A stretch of 64,000 nucleotides of DNA from Clitoria ternatea. Its lineage: Eukaryota > Streptophyta > Magnoliopsida > Fabales > Fabaceae. The stretch spans positions 248,001 through 312,000 of the forward strand of contig JAYKXN010000072.1 in assembly GCA_037962975.1 (NCBI GenBank), read 5' to 3'. The notes below the pieces were generated by a model. The model searched no databases. It worked only from the letters and a program-made list of their open reading frames with translations, and was not told the origin of the DNA. Of the stretch, positions 1-13,700 are shown piece by piece. Both the position numbers and the translations under genes were made by a program. Positions within the stretch are counted from its first letter, which is position 1; the number at the start of each line of letters is the position of its first letter.

Positions 1-4
1 GAAA

Positions 5-118
5 TTCCCTGGAGGTCACCCATCCCAGAATTACTCCAAGTTAAGCATGCTTAACTTTGGAGTTCTTAAGTGATAGGCTACCGAAAAGGCTAATGCATTT
101 GTTGGTATAGGTAGTACG
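5..118 (-). other. 5S rRNA-like domain in Cassandra LTR (copy A, left)
   Basis: On the minus strand this resembles plant 5S rRNA: the GGGTGACCTCC 3' part, then AGTTAAGC/GCTTAAC around the internal control region, then a diverged 5' part ending at TATACCAA. It is a retrotransposon-borne 5S derivative, not a ribosomal gene, because the middle and 5' parts differ clearly from conserved plant 5S. Confidence 0.8.
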
Positions 119-478
119 AATTCATTTCTTTAAGCTATCCTCGGCTGTATAGTCCCATACCTATACAGTCTTTAGATCCCTCTCATTCTGGTATGTATTC
201 AATTCGTTCATGTGTCCCTCCCACTGGAAGCCTGCTAGGAGCCACTCCTTGTCTGTGCCCATGCACCGGCGATCACTCCCCGCCCTCAACAGTGCCAGGG
301 ATGTCACATGCCCACCAGCTTCCGCCTGGTTCGTCCTCGAACCATACCGTACTAGGAGAGGCTAGGCTCTGATACCACTATAACGCCCCGTCCGCTTTTC
401 AGGAATGAACGACTCGTCCCACAGACCAACACGAGATCTTTCGAATGTGCTTTTATCCTCACTCACACATTTCCTGAG

Positions 479-594
479 AACTTCTTAGGAGGTCACCCAT
501 CCCAGAATTACTCCAAGTTAAGCACGCTTAACTTTAGAGTTCTTAAGTGATAGGCTACTGAAAAGGCTAATGCATTTGTTGGTATAGGTAATAC
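479..594 (-). other. 5S rRNA-like domain in Cassandra LTR (copy A, right)
   Basis: Second 5S-like block of the same element, on the minus strand. It keeps the GGTGACCTCC end and the AGTTAAGC control-region core. It differs from the left-LTR block at several bases, for example AGCACGC against AGCATGC. Confidence 0.8.
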
Positions 595-876
595 GAATTC
601 ATTTCTTTAAGCTATCCTCGACTGTATAGTCCCATACCTATACAGTCTTTGGATCCCTCTCATTCTGGTATGTATTCAATTCGTTCATGTGTCCCTCCCA
701 CTGGAAGACTGCCAGGAGCCACTCCTTGTCCGTGCCCATGCACCGGCGATCACTCCTCGCCCTCAACAGTGCCCGGGATGTCACATTCCCCGCTGGAAGC
801 CTACCAGGAGCCGCTCCTTGTCCGTGCCCATGCACCAAGGATCACTCCCCGCCCTCAACAACGCCGGGATATCACA

Positions 877-3694
877 CATTAGTTATATTAGATTTCTAAA
901 AAGTCACAATATCTTTAGTCTTCTATCTAATAATAGGAGGCAAAAAATGTATGATGATGGTAGCAAACATTAGTCATAGTCACGGGTTGAGGAAAACTCA
1001 CATATCTGATTTTAAAATATAAATAACACATCATGTTAATTTCTAGATAGATTCGGACTAATTTAATTTGGGGACATTGAATAAAATAATATTTAATAAA
1101 TGGCCACATTTTATCATGACTGATTAAACTAATTTCAAGTGAGGTTGCTCAAATAAATACACAATATATATTTGGTATCCTTTGAGTTATTTAATGTTGC
1201 TATGGGTCCGTATGCATGACTTAATGCAGACTAAATTTTGAACCCTAAAAAATTGAGAGAAAATATGACGTCACATAAAGTATGTAATTCACTTATAGCA
1301 AAAAAGGATTATATAAGAATGGTACAATTTTATTCAATAACTTCAAACATTGATATATGTTTCATTATTTTGTGTTATGGTAACATGTTTTAGAATATTT
1401 AAAATTTAAATCAATGATAACTATTATATATATTAATAAGTATTATATATATTAAAGATATTTAATGTTACATAATAATATTTAACATACTTATGACCAG
1501 AGAATGATACTTAGTTATTATAAATGTTTTCAAATCTTATACATTTTTATTTGTTGGTTATTTATTAACATACAAATCAAACATCATACATATCTTAGAA
1601 TTAGGGATGGAAATGGGTCAGGCCGTCCGTCGGGGGCCTATGGCCCGGCTCGTTTAAAGCCTACACAGGCCATGCTTGTCGGGCTAGAAGGCTAGGCTTA
1701 CGCTTTTAAGAAGGCCTTTTAAACTAAACAGGCCAGGCCACAGGCTTTCTGAAAAGCCTTTGAAGCCCAACAGGCCGGCCTATTTAATTAAATTAATTGT
1801 TAATTAGTTATATATATAATATTTATGACATAAACTGATATATATATTACATATTTACATTTATATAATATAAATTAATATTACAAGTTTATAATTAAAA
1901 AAATTAAGAGGGAATAGAACATAATTTTTTTAGGTTGGTTTTAGCATTTTAAAAGTTTCACTATAAATAGGTTTTTTAAACAGGCTTTTAAACAGGCCAG
2001 GCCTTCAAACAGGCCATAACAGGCCTTGAAAAAAAGCCTATGACAGGTTAATAGGCTAGGCTCAGGCCTTGAAATTTTGATGTAGGTCAGGCTCAGGCCC
2101 TTTAAAGCCTGTTCCGGCCTGGCCCATTTCCATCCCTACCTAGAATCATCCTTTTGTTACTCTTATGAACATGTGTAAATATAACAAACAATGACTTACT
2201 CATTTTTATGATTTTATTTATCATGACATTTGTTAGAATCTCATCAATCATGACTTTTTCATATGTAGATCATTTTAATTATTAGTGTGGAAACATATAT
2301 TTTGATACCATCATAGTAGTGAAAGTTTAAAAATCTAGAATTGAATAATTATTTTATAATTTTTTACTTTTATATATAATTTCTAATTTTGCTTCATTTA
2401 AATAAAGTTAACTTTTTAAAAATTAATTGAATATAAATTTAATAAATCGTCACTTCTTAAATTATTTATATTAATTAAATATATCTTATATTTAGTATTT
2501 CATTCTATGATTGAGACATCAATAAAAATGTAACATTCATGAAAGAGTTATATAAAAATTATTAAAATTTAAAATCTTATAATATTCATAAATTTGTGAA
2601 GACAAAATTATGATGGTACATAAGGAACATTTGATATAGAGACATTGCCTTTTCAAATAAATAAGTAATACTAATACTTATGTATAATCATAAGGTTTGA
2701 TATATATATATAAACAAACGAAGAAAATTATATGACAATAAAATATATGATAAATAACTTGACAGAAACAACTATCAGCTTAAGGAAATCACATTCTAAT
2801 TGTGATTTGACGTAAAAGATCAAAATTGATATTTTGTGATTCCATTCATAAACATAAAATCTTTGGCTATAAAAAATTTAAAATTGTAGAACTAAAATTA
2901 AAATGAATAAAAATAAAACTAGCATCTTTTCCAGGATATAAAACTTGTTGAAAATACTTGTGCTAGGAGTGCTTTAATTTAAAGAGATCATGTGAGTATT
3001 TCCACCAAAGGTGATTAAGTATAAATTCTAAAAGTAATAAAGTTAATAAACCAACTTGTGTTTATTTTAAAAAAAAAGTGTTGAGACAATAATTCCTTAG
3101 AATAGGATTATTTGGCAAATAATAAAATATTTATTGAGTAAAAAATAATCAGTAAAAGGATTAGATTTCAATAAATGTCATCGTTATGAATTATGTACAC
3201 ATTAATTTGTTTAAGATATATATAAAGAACCATCTAATACTATTTAATTTGTTTTTATTAATAAACCAATACTAAAATTTTATACCAAATTACATATGAA
3301 GATTATGAGGTGGCATTAAATATTAGAGTTAAATGTGTCACTAATAGATGTTGTTAGAAGCCAACAAAAGAATTTGTCATCATGGTGGACTTTAAATGCC
3401 ATGTACTACACTAACACCATCAAAATAAAGAATAGTAAAATTTAACAACCTAAATTGGTATAAGTTTTATTATTTTACTTGATGTTAATGTTTGATATAA
3501 TGTTTAGAATACAAGTAAATGATAATCATTTGTTAATATGAATCCATTGTGTATCTATATATATATATATAAAGTGTGAAATTTTTTGTTATTATAAAAA
3601 ATAAAACATGATATATTTAAGAGGTCTATACATACACAGAAGACATATACTATGAAAATCTTAATTTTATCTTAAATTAAAAATGTCAAATATG
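877..3694. repeat. Tandem subunit A1 (type 1) with a hAT-like MITE
   Basis: AT-rich non-coding repeat. It runs from the Cassandra boundary to the shared subunit end AAAATGTCAAATATG. It carries landmarks seen in every subunit: TTATAAATGTTTTCAAATCTTATAC near 1515, GATTGAGACATCAATAAAAATG near 2511, and an AT microsatellite near 3556. It contains the MITE at 1602-2138. It closely resembles B1 and the start of D1 by eye. No gene was recognised; the short open frames here are chance. Confidence 0.85.
1602..2138. mobile_element. hAT-like MITE, copy A
   Basis: 537 bp non-coding element with 23 bp terminal inverted repeats beginning TAGGGATGGAAATGGG that match at 22 of 23 positions. It is flanked by an 8 bp target duplication, CTTAGAAT (1594-1601) and CCTAGAAT (2139-2146), with one mismatch. 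Both subterminal regions are crowded with AGGCC/GGCCT motifs, and the centre is AT-rich. Eight-base duplications and subterminal motif clusters are typical of hAT elements. Type 2-4 subunits lack it and show the uninterrupted site. Confidence 0.82.
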
Positions 3695-5277
3695 ATCTGA
3701 GCATGATAGTTATTATAAATGTTTTCAAATCTTATACATTTTTATTTGATGGTTATTTATTAACATACAAATCAAACATCACTTATATATTAGAATTAAC
3801 CTTTTATTACTCTCATGAATATGGTGAAACATCACAAACAATAACTTACTTATTTTTATGATGTCATTTATCATCACATTTGTCTGAATCTCATCCATCA
3901 TGACTTTTTTATATGTAGAACATATTAGTTATTAGTGTAGAAACAAAGATTTTGATACCATCATTGTAGTGGAAGTTTAAAAATCTAGAATGGAATAATT
4001 ATTTTATAATATTTTACTTTTATATATAATTTCTAATTTTGCTTCATTTAAATAAAATTTATTTTTTAAAATCAAATTAAGATAAATTTAATAAAACATC
4101 ACTTCTTAAATTATTTTTATTCAATAAATATATCTTATATTTAATGTTCTATTTGATGATTGAGACATCAATAAAAATGTAACATCCATAAAAAAGTTAT
4201 ATAAAAATTTATAATATTAATGAATATGCGAAGACAAAATTATGATGGTAGAAAAGGAACATTTGATATAGAGACATTGTCTTTTCTAAATAAATAAGTA
4301 ATACTAATAATTGTGTATAATCATAAGGTTTAAAATATATAAACAAACTATGAAAATTAATTGAAAATAAAGTATATGATGAATAAGTTGATAGAAACAA
4401 CTCTTAAGGAATGCACATTCTAATTGTGATTTGACATAAAAGATCAAAATTGACATTTTGATGAATCCATTCATAAACATAAAATCCTTTTCTATAAAAA
4501 ATTTAACATTATAGAAGTAAGATTAAAATTAATAAAAAATAAAACTATCATCTTTTCCAGTATTATCTTCATCTCAATCATAAACTTGTGTTTTTTTTGT
4601 TACCACAAGAAGGGAGCGCAATGTGATGAAGCACTTTTTGAGGATACAAAACCTGTTGAAAATGCTTGTGCTAGGAGTGCTTATTAATTTAAAGAGATCT
4701 TGTGAGTATGTCCACCAAAGGTGATTAAGTATATATTCTAAAAGTAATAAAGTTAATGAACTAACTAGTGTTTATTGTAAAAAAAAGTGTTGAGATAATA
4801 ATCCCTTAAAATAGGATTTGTTGTCAAATAATAAAATATTTATTGAGTAAAAAATAATTACAAAAATCAGTGAAATGATTAGATTTTAATAAAAGGCATC
4901 ATTATTAATTAAGTACACTTTAATTTGATGAAGATATATATAAAGAACCATCTAATAGTATTTAATTTGTTATTATTAATTTTATTAAACCAATGCTAAA
5001 TTGTTATACCAAATTACATATGAAGATTATGGGGTGGCTTTAAATATCAGAGTGAAATGTGTCACTCATAGATGATGTTAGAAGCCAACAAAAGAATTTG
5101 TCGTCATGGTGGAGATTAAATGCCATGTACTTATACCATCAAAATAAAGAACAGTAAAATTTAACATCCTAAATTGGTGTATGTTTTATTATTTTACTTG
5201 GTGTTAATGTTTGTTATAATGCTTAGAATACAAGTAAATGATTATCGTTTGATAATATAGATTCATTGTGCATCCAT

Positions 5278-7147
5278 CACTAGTGCAAAAAATGGCTATG
5301 AGGACAGGATACGAGCACGGCTATCCCAAAACCGTGTTTAAAACAATGTGGTGGCATTTTTGTAAATATAAAGAAATGTGTTTTAATTTTAAAAGTCATA
5401 TACGAGCACGGTTGAGACATGACCTTCCTTAAAAGCCATTTATGAACACGGTTACGAATGGACCGTGCTTAAAGGTTGGTTAGTTTTTTTAATTTTTTTT
5501 TTAAAAGACTTACAAACACGGTTGTAGTGAACCGTGCTTAAAGTTTGAAATAATTTTTTAAAAATTTTTTTAAAAAATTCTACAAAGACGGTTAAAGGGA
5601 ACCGTGCTTAAAGGCTAATCTACTAACACGGTTGTCAGGGGACCCGTGCTTAAAAGGTATAAAAAATTAAGCTACTAAGACGGTTCTGAGGGGAACCGTG
5701 CTTATAGAGTTATTCTCTAGGTTAAAAGGCTAATCATCATTCTCTTTCGTCGCTGACAAAATCTAAACTCTTCCATCATCATCACAGACTCCGCTTCCTC
5801 CACCTTCATGCAATGCCTGAATCGTCGTGTATCTAGCGCCACCTCCGACCTCGACATGCTCAATTCCATGTCCTTCGGCACCGTGTGTTTCGAAGAGCTT
5901 CTATGTCACTGCAATGAGTTCTACAGGAAGAACCACGCCGATCTCCTTCAACTCGAAGATCGCCTCAAGAACTACGGCTACGTTCCCGGTACTTCCTGAA
6001 ACAAACTTTTATGCTTCGTTATTACTTTTCTGTTCTTAATTTGGATTGTGATTTCTTTCATACTGTGGATTTAGTTCTAGATGTCGAGGAGGAGGAGGAG
6101 GAAGAGGAAGATGAACAACATCAAGATCTGGAAAACGGATTGGATAGTCGAGATTCTTTCTATGGATCGTTCTCCCTGGCCGGTTGTTCTAAATTCAAGA
6201 GTTTCGAAGAAGATGCTTTGTATCCTTATCTTACGTCTTTTTTACTTTCTGTAGCTACATCTAAAGTTCTCATTCTTAGGTTAATCTTCAGGTTCCATTT
6301 AGTTTTTAAACTGATATGATTTTTCAGCTTCCAAACTAATTTTATATGGAATTGAAAATATGAAAAAAAGGAAGAAGAAAGAATTTTATCTGAATCAGAT
6401 GAAATAGTGAAATTAGTATGATTGATTTTAACTTCTGGATGGTAACGGATGAAATTTATGCATGTTTGTCCTTTCATTTCGAAAGTTTTCTGTGCTCTAC
6501 AGGTTCGGGTAAGTGAATCCTATGGGTTAAAGTTTCCTCGAGAATACTTCTCTTAAAGCAGCTCTTGTATTTTGACCGGTACACACGGTTGTTGGCTCCT
6601 AATTTGAACATGCTTCGGGACCAGAGGATTTCCATTACTTTGGATAGTTATATGGTACACAAAATAGTTATATGGTAATAGAAGCTTTTTTGGTTTTGGT
6701 GGCATGGCAAGTGTGTTTCGAATTCGACGTAGTTCTTCCAGGCAGGTTATATGATGATTTCCCCTTGCTGTAATCAAGGAGCAGAAAGTTTATGGTGACT
6801 GGTTGTTGTTGTTTTTTTCTGTTGAAAAGCATTCCTGGTAAACCTATTCTGTTTAGCTTCATTATGGGGTAACTCTCCTTTGGCAATATGGTAATGAAAT
6901 TACTAATGATTTTTTCCAATAGTTAAAAATCTATATCTTAATTGCTAGGTGGTGTGCTTTCTGATCAAGATATTACTAATTTCTGTTTAATTCTAATTCC
7001 ATCTATTTTTCAGTCTATTGAGAATTCATCTCATTGACTAACACTCTTTTCTTTCTTATGCTGTGTTTTGAAGTTATTTTATTGTAACTATTTTGTTGAT
7101 GTTACCATGAACACCTTATGGCAGGCATCTAGTTAATGGATACTCAT
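5278..7147 (+). mobile_element. CACTA transposon, right end deleted (copy A)
   Basis: Starts with the terminal motif CACTAGTGCAAAAA after the target bases CAT (5275-5277). Subterminal repeats follow (ACACGGTT, ACCGTGCTTAAA) in several orientations between 5310 and 5705; these are typical En/Spm (CACTA) transposase-binding clusters. The inside carries a captured gene fragment. Compared with copy B, everything after about 7146 is missing, including the right inverted repeat and the adjoining AT microsatellite. It joins directly to the flank at ATTTTGGTTATT, so it should be immobile. Confidence 0.85.
5808..6219 (+). pseudogene. Captured host gene fragment inside CACTA (copy A)
   Basis: Exon-like frame 5808-5988, open upstream from about 5781, encodes a segment with SMSFGTVCFEELL and LLQLEDRLKNYGYVP. 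A GT donor at 5989 and an AG acceptor at 6073-6074 bound an 86 bp intron. The second exon, 6075-6219, continues the frame with an acidic run (VEEEEEEEEDEQ) and ends at a GT at 6220. Splice sites and frame agree, which marks transduplicated gene DNA. The parent gene was not identified with certainty; a plant kinetochore (SKA3-like) protein is only a guess. No functional product is expected. Confidence 0.6.
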
Positions 7148-7260
7148 ATTTTGGTTATTATAAAAAATAAGACATGATATATTTAAGAGGTCTATACATA
7201 CAGAGAAGACATATACTATCAAAATCTTAATTTTATCTTAAAGTAAAAATGTCAAATATG

Positions 7261-10200
7261 GTTATTAATGAATAACTAAAACATATTTACACACATTTGT
7301 TATATTAGATTTATAAAATATCACAATATCTATAGTCTTTTATCTAATAATAGGAGTCAAAAAATGTATATTGATGGCAGTAAATATTAGCTATAGTCAC
7401 TGGCTGAGGAAAAGACACATAACTAATTTTAAAATTGAATTAACACTTCACTTTATTTTTCAGATGGATTCGGCCTAATTTAGTTTTAGGACAATTTATA
7501 ACATCATATTTAATAAGTGGCAACATTTCATCATAACTGATTAAACTCATTTCAAGTGAGTTTGCTGAAATAAATACACAATATATGTTTGGGATCCCTT
7601 GAGTTATTTAATGTTGCTTTGGGTCTGTATCCATGGCTTAATGCAAACTGAATTTTGAACCCTAAATTATAGAGAGAAAATATGGCGTCACATAAAGTAA
7701 ATCTAAAGGTTGAGAATCACAAACTTATCAACTTTATACATATAAAGATGAATTAGAAAGAGAAAATGTACAATGAAAATACTTATTATTTTTGAATTAT
7801 ATAACAATACCAAATTATGGATTGACATCCAACTTCTAAGATCTTTTAGATTTCTTTTGAAAAAATAACTCATATATTTGCATCACACTTTCATGATGTC
7901 ATTTATCATGATATTTGTTTGAATCTCACCAATCATGACTATCAATACATATTACATATTAGTTTTTAGAGTGGTAACATAAATTTTGATTCCAAGAGTG
8001 CAGTTAAATTTTAAAAATGTATAATTAAACAATTTTGATAATAATTTTTACTTATATATGTATGGTTTTAATCTTTTTCCTATTTTTAAAATAAAATTTA
8101 TCTTTTAAAAATAAAATAAAGATAAATTTAACCTTGAATTGTTTTTATTCATTAAATATATCTTATATCTAGTGTTGTACACTACAATAGTGACGCCAAC
8201 AAAGAGGTGATATTCATCATAATGATATATAAAAAATTATGAAAATTTAAAATCATATCGTAATTATAAACTTTTGAAGATACAATCAATGATAATAGAA
8301 CATTTGATATATACCTATAAGTTAGACACACTAAATTTTTCAAATAAATAAATAGTATTAGCATTTGTGTATAATCATATCGTTTGAAATAGAAAATCAA
8401 ACTAATAATGTCATCATCATTGTTTACACTTTGATTTTATTAAGTTATGTATAAAGAACCACCTAATAATGCTTAACTCTATATTATTAAATCAAAATTA
8501 TCATCATTGTGTATGTTTTAATTTAATAAGGATATATATAAAAAAGTATCTAATAATGGTTAGTTTTTCTTTTCTTTAAACAAATACTCAACGCTTATAT
8601 CAAACAACATACGAAGATTACAAGGGTGGTCTTACATATGTGACTTAGATATCACACTCGTCAAGGTTGTTATAAACCAGTAAAAGAATTTGTTATCATG
8701 ATCAACAACGGATATTATGTAATTCACTTAAAACAAAAAAAGATCATATGAGAATGGTTCAATTTTATTTAATAACTTCAAACATTGATATCTTTCATTA
8801 TTTTTCATTATGGTAACATGTTTTAGAATATTTAAAATTTAAATCAATGATAATTATTATATATATTAATAAGTATTATATATATTAAAGATATTTAATA
8901 TTACATAATAATATTTAACATACTTATAACCTGAGTATGATACTTAGATATGATAAATGTTTTCAAATCTTATACATTTTTATTTGTTGGTTATTTACTA
9001 ACATACAAATCAAAATCACTTATATATTAAAATCAACCTTTTGTTACTCTCATGAACATGTGTAAATATCACAAATAATGACTTACTTATTTTTATGATG
9101 TCATTTATCATGACATTTGTCCGAATCTCATAAATCATGACTTTCTTATATGTAGAACATATTACTTATTAGTATGGAAACATATATTTTCATACCATCA
9201 TTGTATTTAAAGTTTAAAAATCTAGAATGGAATAAATATTTTATAATTTTTTACTTTTATATTTAATTTCTAATTTTTCTTCATTTACATAAAATTTATT
9301 TTTTTAAATCAAATGAAGATAAATTTAATAAATCGCCACTTATCAAATTATTTTTATTCATTAAATATATCTTATAGTTAGTGTTCTATTCTATGATTGA
9401 GACATCAATAAAAATGTAACATTCATAAAAAAGTTATATAAAAATTATTAAAATTTAAAATCTTATAATATTCATAAATTTGTGACGACAAAGTTATGAT
9501 GGTAGAAAAGGAACATCTGATATAGAGACATTGTCTTTTTCAAATAAATAAGTAATACTAATACTTATGTATAATCATAAGGTTTAAAATATCTAAACAA
9601 ACTATGAAAATTACATGTCAATAAAATATATGATGAATAACTTGATAGAAACAACTATCAACTTAAAGAATTCACATTCTAATTGTGATTTGACATAAAA
9701 GATCAAAATTGACATTTTATGAATCCATTCATAAACATAAAATCCTTTTCTATAAAAAATTTAACGTTATAGAAGTAAAATTAAAATGAATAAAAAAATA
9801 AAACTAGCATCTATTCCAGCATGATCTTTATCTTGATCATAAACTTGTGTTTTTTGTTACCAGAAGATGGGAGTGCAACGACATGAAGCACTTTTTGAGG
9901 ATATAAAACGTGTTTAAGATTTTTGTGCTAGGAGTGCTTATTAATTTAAAGAGATCTTGTGAGTGTGTCCAGCAGAAGTGATTAAGTATAAATTCTAAAA
10001 GTAATAAAGTTAATGAACCAACTAGTGTTTATTATAAACAAACAGTGTTGAGACAATAATCTCTTAAAATAGGATGCCTTGATAAATAATAAAATATTTA
10101 TTGAGTAAAATATAATTACAAAAATCAGTGAAAAGATTAGATTTCAATAAAAGTCATCATTATTATTTAAGTACACTTTAATTTGATTAAGATATATATA

Positions 10201-10538
10201 AAGAACCATCTAATAGTATTTAATTTGTTATTATTATTTTTATTAAACCAATGTTAAATTGTTATACCAAATTACATATGAAGATTATGGGGTGGCTTTA
10301 AATATCAGAGTGAAATGTGTCACTCATAGATGTTGTTAGAAGCCAACAAAAGAATTTATCGTCATGGTGGACATTAAATGCCATGTACTACAGTTATACC
10401 ATGAAAATAAAGAACAGTAAAATTTAACATCCTAAATTGGTGTATGTTTTAATATTTTACTTGGTGTTAATGTTTGTTATAATGTTTAGAATACAAGTAA
10501 GTGATTATCGTTTGATAATATAGATTCATTGTGCATCC

Positions 10539-10585
<47 letters not shown>

Positions 10586-10704
10586 GTGAAAATTTTGGTT
10601 ATTATAAAAAATAAGACATGATATATTTAAGAGGTCTATACATACAGAGAAGAGTTATACTATTAAAATCTTAATTTTATCTTGAAGTAAAAATGTCAAA
10701 TATG
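7261..10704. repeat. Tandem subunit A3 (type 3)
   Basis: Longest insertion-free subunit in copy A, about 3.4 kb. It begins with the leader GTTATTAATGAATAACTAAA, passes the shared landmarks near 8953 and 9396, and carries a long AT microsatellite at about 10537-10580. It ends with the common AAATGTCAAATATG. Relative to C3 it lacks about 1.28 kb, joined near 8402. No gene is recognised. Confidence 0.84.
10537..10580. repeat. (AT)n microsatellite
   Basis: Uninterrupted AT dinucleotides, about 21 units. The same site in other subunits holds shorter runs (near 3556, 17973, 21793, 52307, 57009, 59251) or similarly long ones (26038-26070, 47214-47248). Confidence 0.9.
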
Positions 10705-13700
10705 GTTATTAATGAATAACTAAAACATATTTACACACATTTGTTATATTAGATTTATAAAATGTCACAATATCTATAGTCTTCTATCTAATAATTGGAG
10801 TGCAAAAATGTATATTGATGGCAACAAACATTAGTCATAGTCATTGGTTGAGGAAAAGACACATAACTAATTTTAAAATTGAATTAACACTTCACTTTAT
10901 TTTTCAGATGGATTCAGCTTAATTTATTTTTAGGATAATTTATAACATCATATTTATTAAGTGGCAACATTTCATCATGACTGATTAAACTAATTGTAAG
11001 TGAGTTTGCTGAAATAAATACACAATATATGTTTGGGATCCCTTGAGTTATTTAATGTTGCTTTGGGTCCATATTCATGGCTTAGTGCAAACTAAATTTT
11101 GAACCCTAAATTATTGAGAGAAAATATGGCGTCACATAAAGTAAATCTAAAGGTTGGGAATCACAAACTTATCAACTTTATACATATAAAGATGAATTAG
11201 AAAAAGAAAATGTACAATGAAAATACTTATTATTTTTGAATTATATAACAATACCAAATTATGGATTGAGATCCAACTTCTAAGATCTTTTAGATTTCTT
11301 TTAAAAAATATAACTCATATATTTGCATCACACTTGCTTATTGTTATAAACATGTGTAAATATCTCAAACAATGACTTATTTACTTTCATGATGTCATTT
11401 ATCATGATATTTGTTTGAATCTCACCAAGCATGACTTTTTTATGTGTAGAACCTTTTAGTTATTAGTGTGGAAACATATATTTTGATACCAGAATAGTAG
11501 TTAAAGTTTAAAAATCTAGAATTGAATAATTATATTAGAATCTTTTACTTTTATATATAATTTATACTTTTGTTTCATTTAAATAAAATTTATTTTTTAA
11601 ATCAAATAAAGATAAATTTAATAAATCGTCACTTCTCACTTATTAAATATACGTTATATTTAGTGTTCTATGCTATGATTGAGACATCAATAAAAATGTA
11701 ATAGTCATTAAAAAGATATATAAAAATTATTAAAATTAAAAATCTTATAATATTCATATATTTGTGAAGACAAAATTATTATGGTAGAAAATGAACATTT
11801 GATATAGAGACATTGTCTTTTTTCAAATAAATAAGTAATACTAATACTTGTGTATAATCATAACATTTAAAATATATAAACAAACAAAGAAAATTATATG
11901 ACAATAAAATATATGATAAATAACTTGACAGAAGCAACTATCAGCTTAAGGAATTCACATTCTAATTGTGATTTGACGTAAAAGATCAAAATTGACATTT
12001 TATGATTCCATTCATAAACATAAAATCTTTGGCTATAAGAAATTTAACATTGTAGAACTAAAATTAAAATGAATAAAAAATAAAACTAGCATCTTTTCCA
12101 GCATCATCTTTATCTAGATCATAAACTTGTTTTTTTTTGTTACCGCAAGATGGGAGTGCAATGACATGAAGCACTTTTTGAGGATACAAAACCTGTTGAA
12201 AATGCTTGTGCTAGGAGTGCTTTAATTTAAAGAGATCTTATGAGAGTGTCCACGAAAGGTGATTAAGTATAAATTCTGAAAGTAATACAGTTAATGAACC
12301 AACTTGTGTTTATTGTAAAAAAAAGTGTTGAGACAATAATTCCTTAGAATAGGATTACTTGGCAAATAATAAAATATTTAATGAGTAAAAAATAATTACT
12401 AAAATTAGTGAAACGATTAAATTTCAATAGAAGTCATTGTTATGAATTATGTACACTTTAATTTGATTAAGATATGTATAAAGAACCATCTAATAGTATT
12501 TCATTTGTTATTATTATTTAACCAATACTAAAATGTTATACTGTAACATCCCGAATTTTATAAAAATGAGTAATTGATGGGAATGAATAATAAATAATTG
12601 TATATGAGTGGAATTGTGTCCCAAAAAAAATATTGAAATGATTAAATTGAGGTTTATGAGAATTATTTATGATTTATTGGGACTTTAAGAGTTAAAATTA
12701 TACCCGGTTAGAATATGGGTGTCGGACCAAGTATCTTCGATTGAGATGCCATTGGTCAGGGCTGTTAAGAATATTATTGGGAATCCGAATATGTCTTCGG
12801 AAAAATTTTTGTATTTAGTATTGAGCCCAAACGGAGAACCTGTAAGTTATAAAATGATGAAATTTTAATAAGGGGATTAAACTTAAAATCTAAAATCCCT
12901 TTTTCCCCTTCTTATTCCCGTAGCTCTCTTTTCTCATTTTGGCAAACACATTGCTTCTCCTCCTTTCTCCCTCATTTTTGTTACTTCTCTTCTCCTCTAC
13001 ACAAACCCTCTCTTTTCTTCTTTTCTTCTATAAAGCTCACCATTTTTGTGAGTCTCCTTCCATACCCAACCAACCATGCTTCTTCTTCTTCATTTTGGAG
13101 ATGATTCAAATGCTTGGAAGCTCTTTATTTCTCCCTCCATTTTCGTGTACATGCTTGGGCTTGGGATAGCTTGGAGATTGAGGTAAATTTCTCTACTCTT
13201 TTGATGTTTTTGGCCCTAGGTTTTGGTTTCTATTTAGTTAGGAGAGTGCCTTATGAATGGGTTATGGATTAGAAGCCATTTTTTTGTAAAACCCTAAGGT
13301 GAGGTGTGATTTATATGTGCTTTTGGATGGGTGTGAAGGGGTATACGAAAATTGTAAGATTAGAGATAGAAGATGATGATTGTTGTGGTGGTTGCTTGAT
13401 TTTAATGAAACCCTAACCCTAGGATTTAGGGGAAATGAGTAATAATGCCTTAAAAGATGATTTTTAGTGAAAACCCACAATAATGTATGTGTGGGTGTTG
13501 TTAATGATGGAGATTGATGGTTATTAAAAATGGTTATTGAGTTTTGATGAAAAACCCTAAGTGTAGTGATTTGGGATTTTGACTAAATAGATGATTTTGA
13601 TGATTTTTGATGCCTTAGAATGATTTATATGAAGGGAATGAATCTTTAGAATCATTGGGATTGATTAATGAGGTTGATGATATTTTGAACTATGTTCATG

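Larger units (their letters stand above)
1..876 (-). mobile_element. Cassandra TRIM retrotransposon, copy A (cut by window start)
   Basis: Small non-coding LTR element on the minus strand. The left (3') LTR is 1-308 and starts outside the window. The internal part is only about 70 bp (309-378) and holds the reverse complement of an initiator tRNA-Met primer site (TGGTATCAGAGC) at about 367-377. The right (5') LTR is 379-876. Both LTRs contain a 5S rRNA-like stretch, the hallmark of the Cassandra TRIM family. The right flank is CATTA (877-881), the same target duplication as in copies B and D. The right LTR begins TATAAC where copies B and D have TGTAAC. No protein is encoded, so mobility would depend on other elements. 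Confidence 0.9.
3695..7260. repeat. Tandem subunit A2 (type 2) with a truncated CACTA element
   Basis: Shortest subunit type, about 1.7 kb without the CACTA insertion. It lacks the leader segment found in types 3 and 4: after the A1 end it joins directly at ATCTGAGCATGATAG. C2 keeps more left sequence (AACATACTTATGATCT). The CACTA element interrupts it from 5278 to about 7147. Apart from captured exon pieces no gene is seen. Confidence 0.82.

Noticed and set aside
479..594. 5S rRNA gene
   Set aside because: The block resembles 5S only in part, is repeated in both ends of a short LTR element with primer site and target duplication, and its middle is too diverged.
649..973. Repeated 70-94 residue frames in the Cassandra LTRs
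   Set aside because: Several overlapping frames are open because the short LTR segment is GC-rich and duplicated; TRIM elements encode no protein.
12939..13169. Hydrophobic 76-residue frame in the solo LTR resembling a signal peptide
   Set aside because: It derives from a pyrimidine-rich leader (CTT/TTC runs), which translates to Leu/Phe/Ser by composition.
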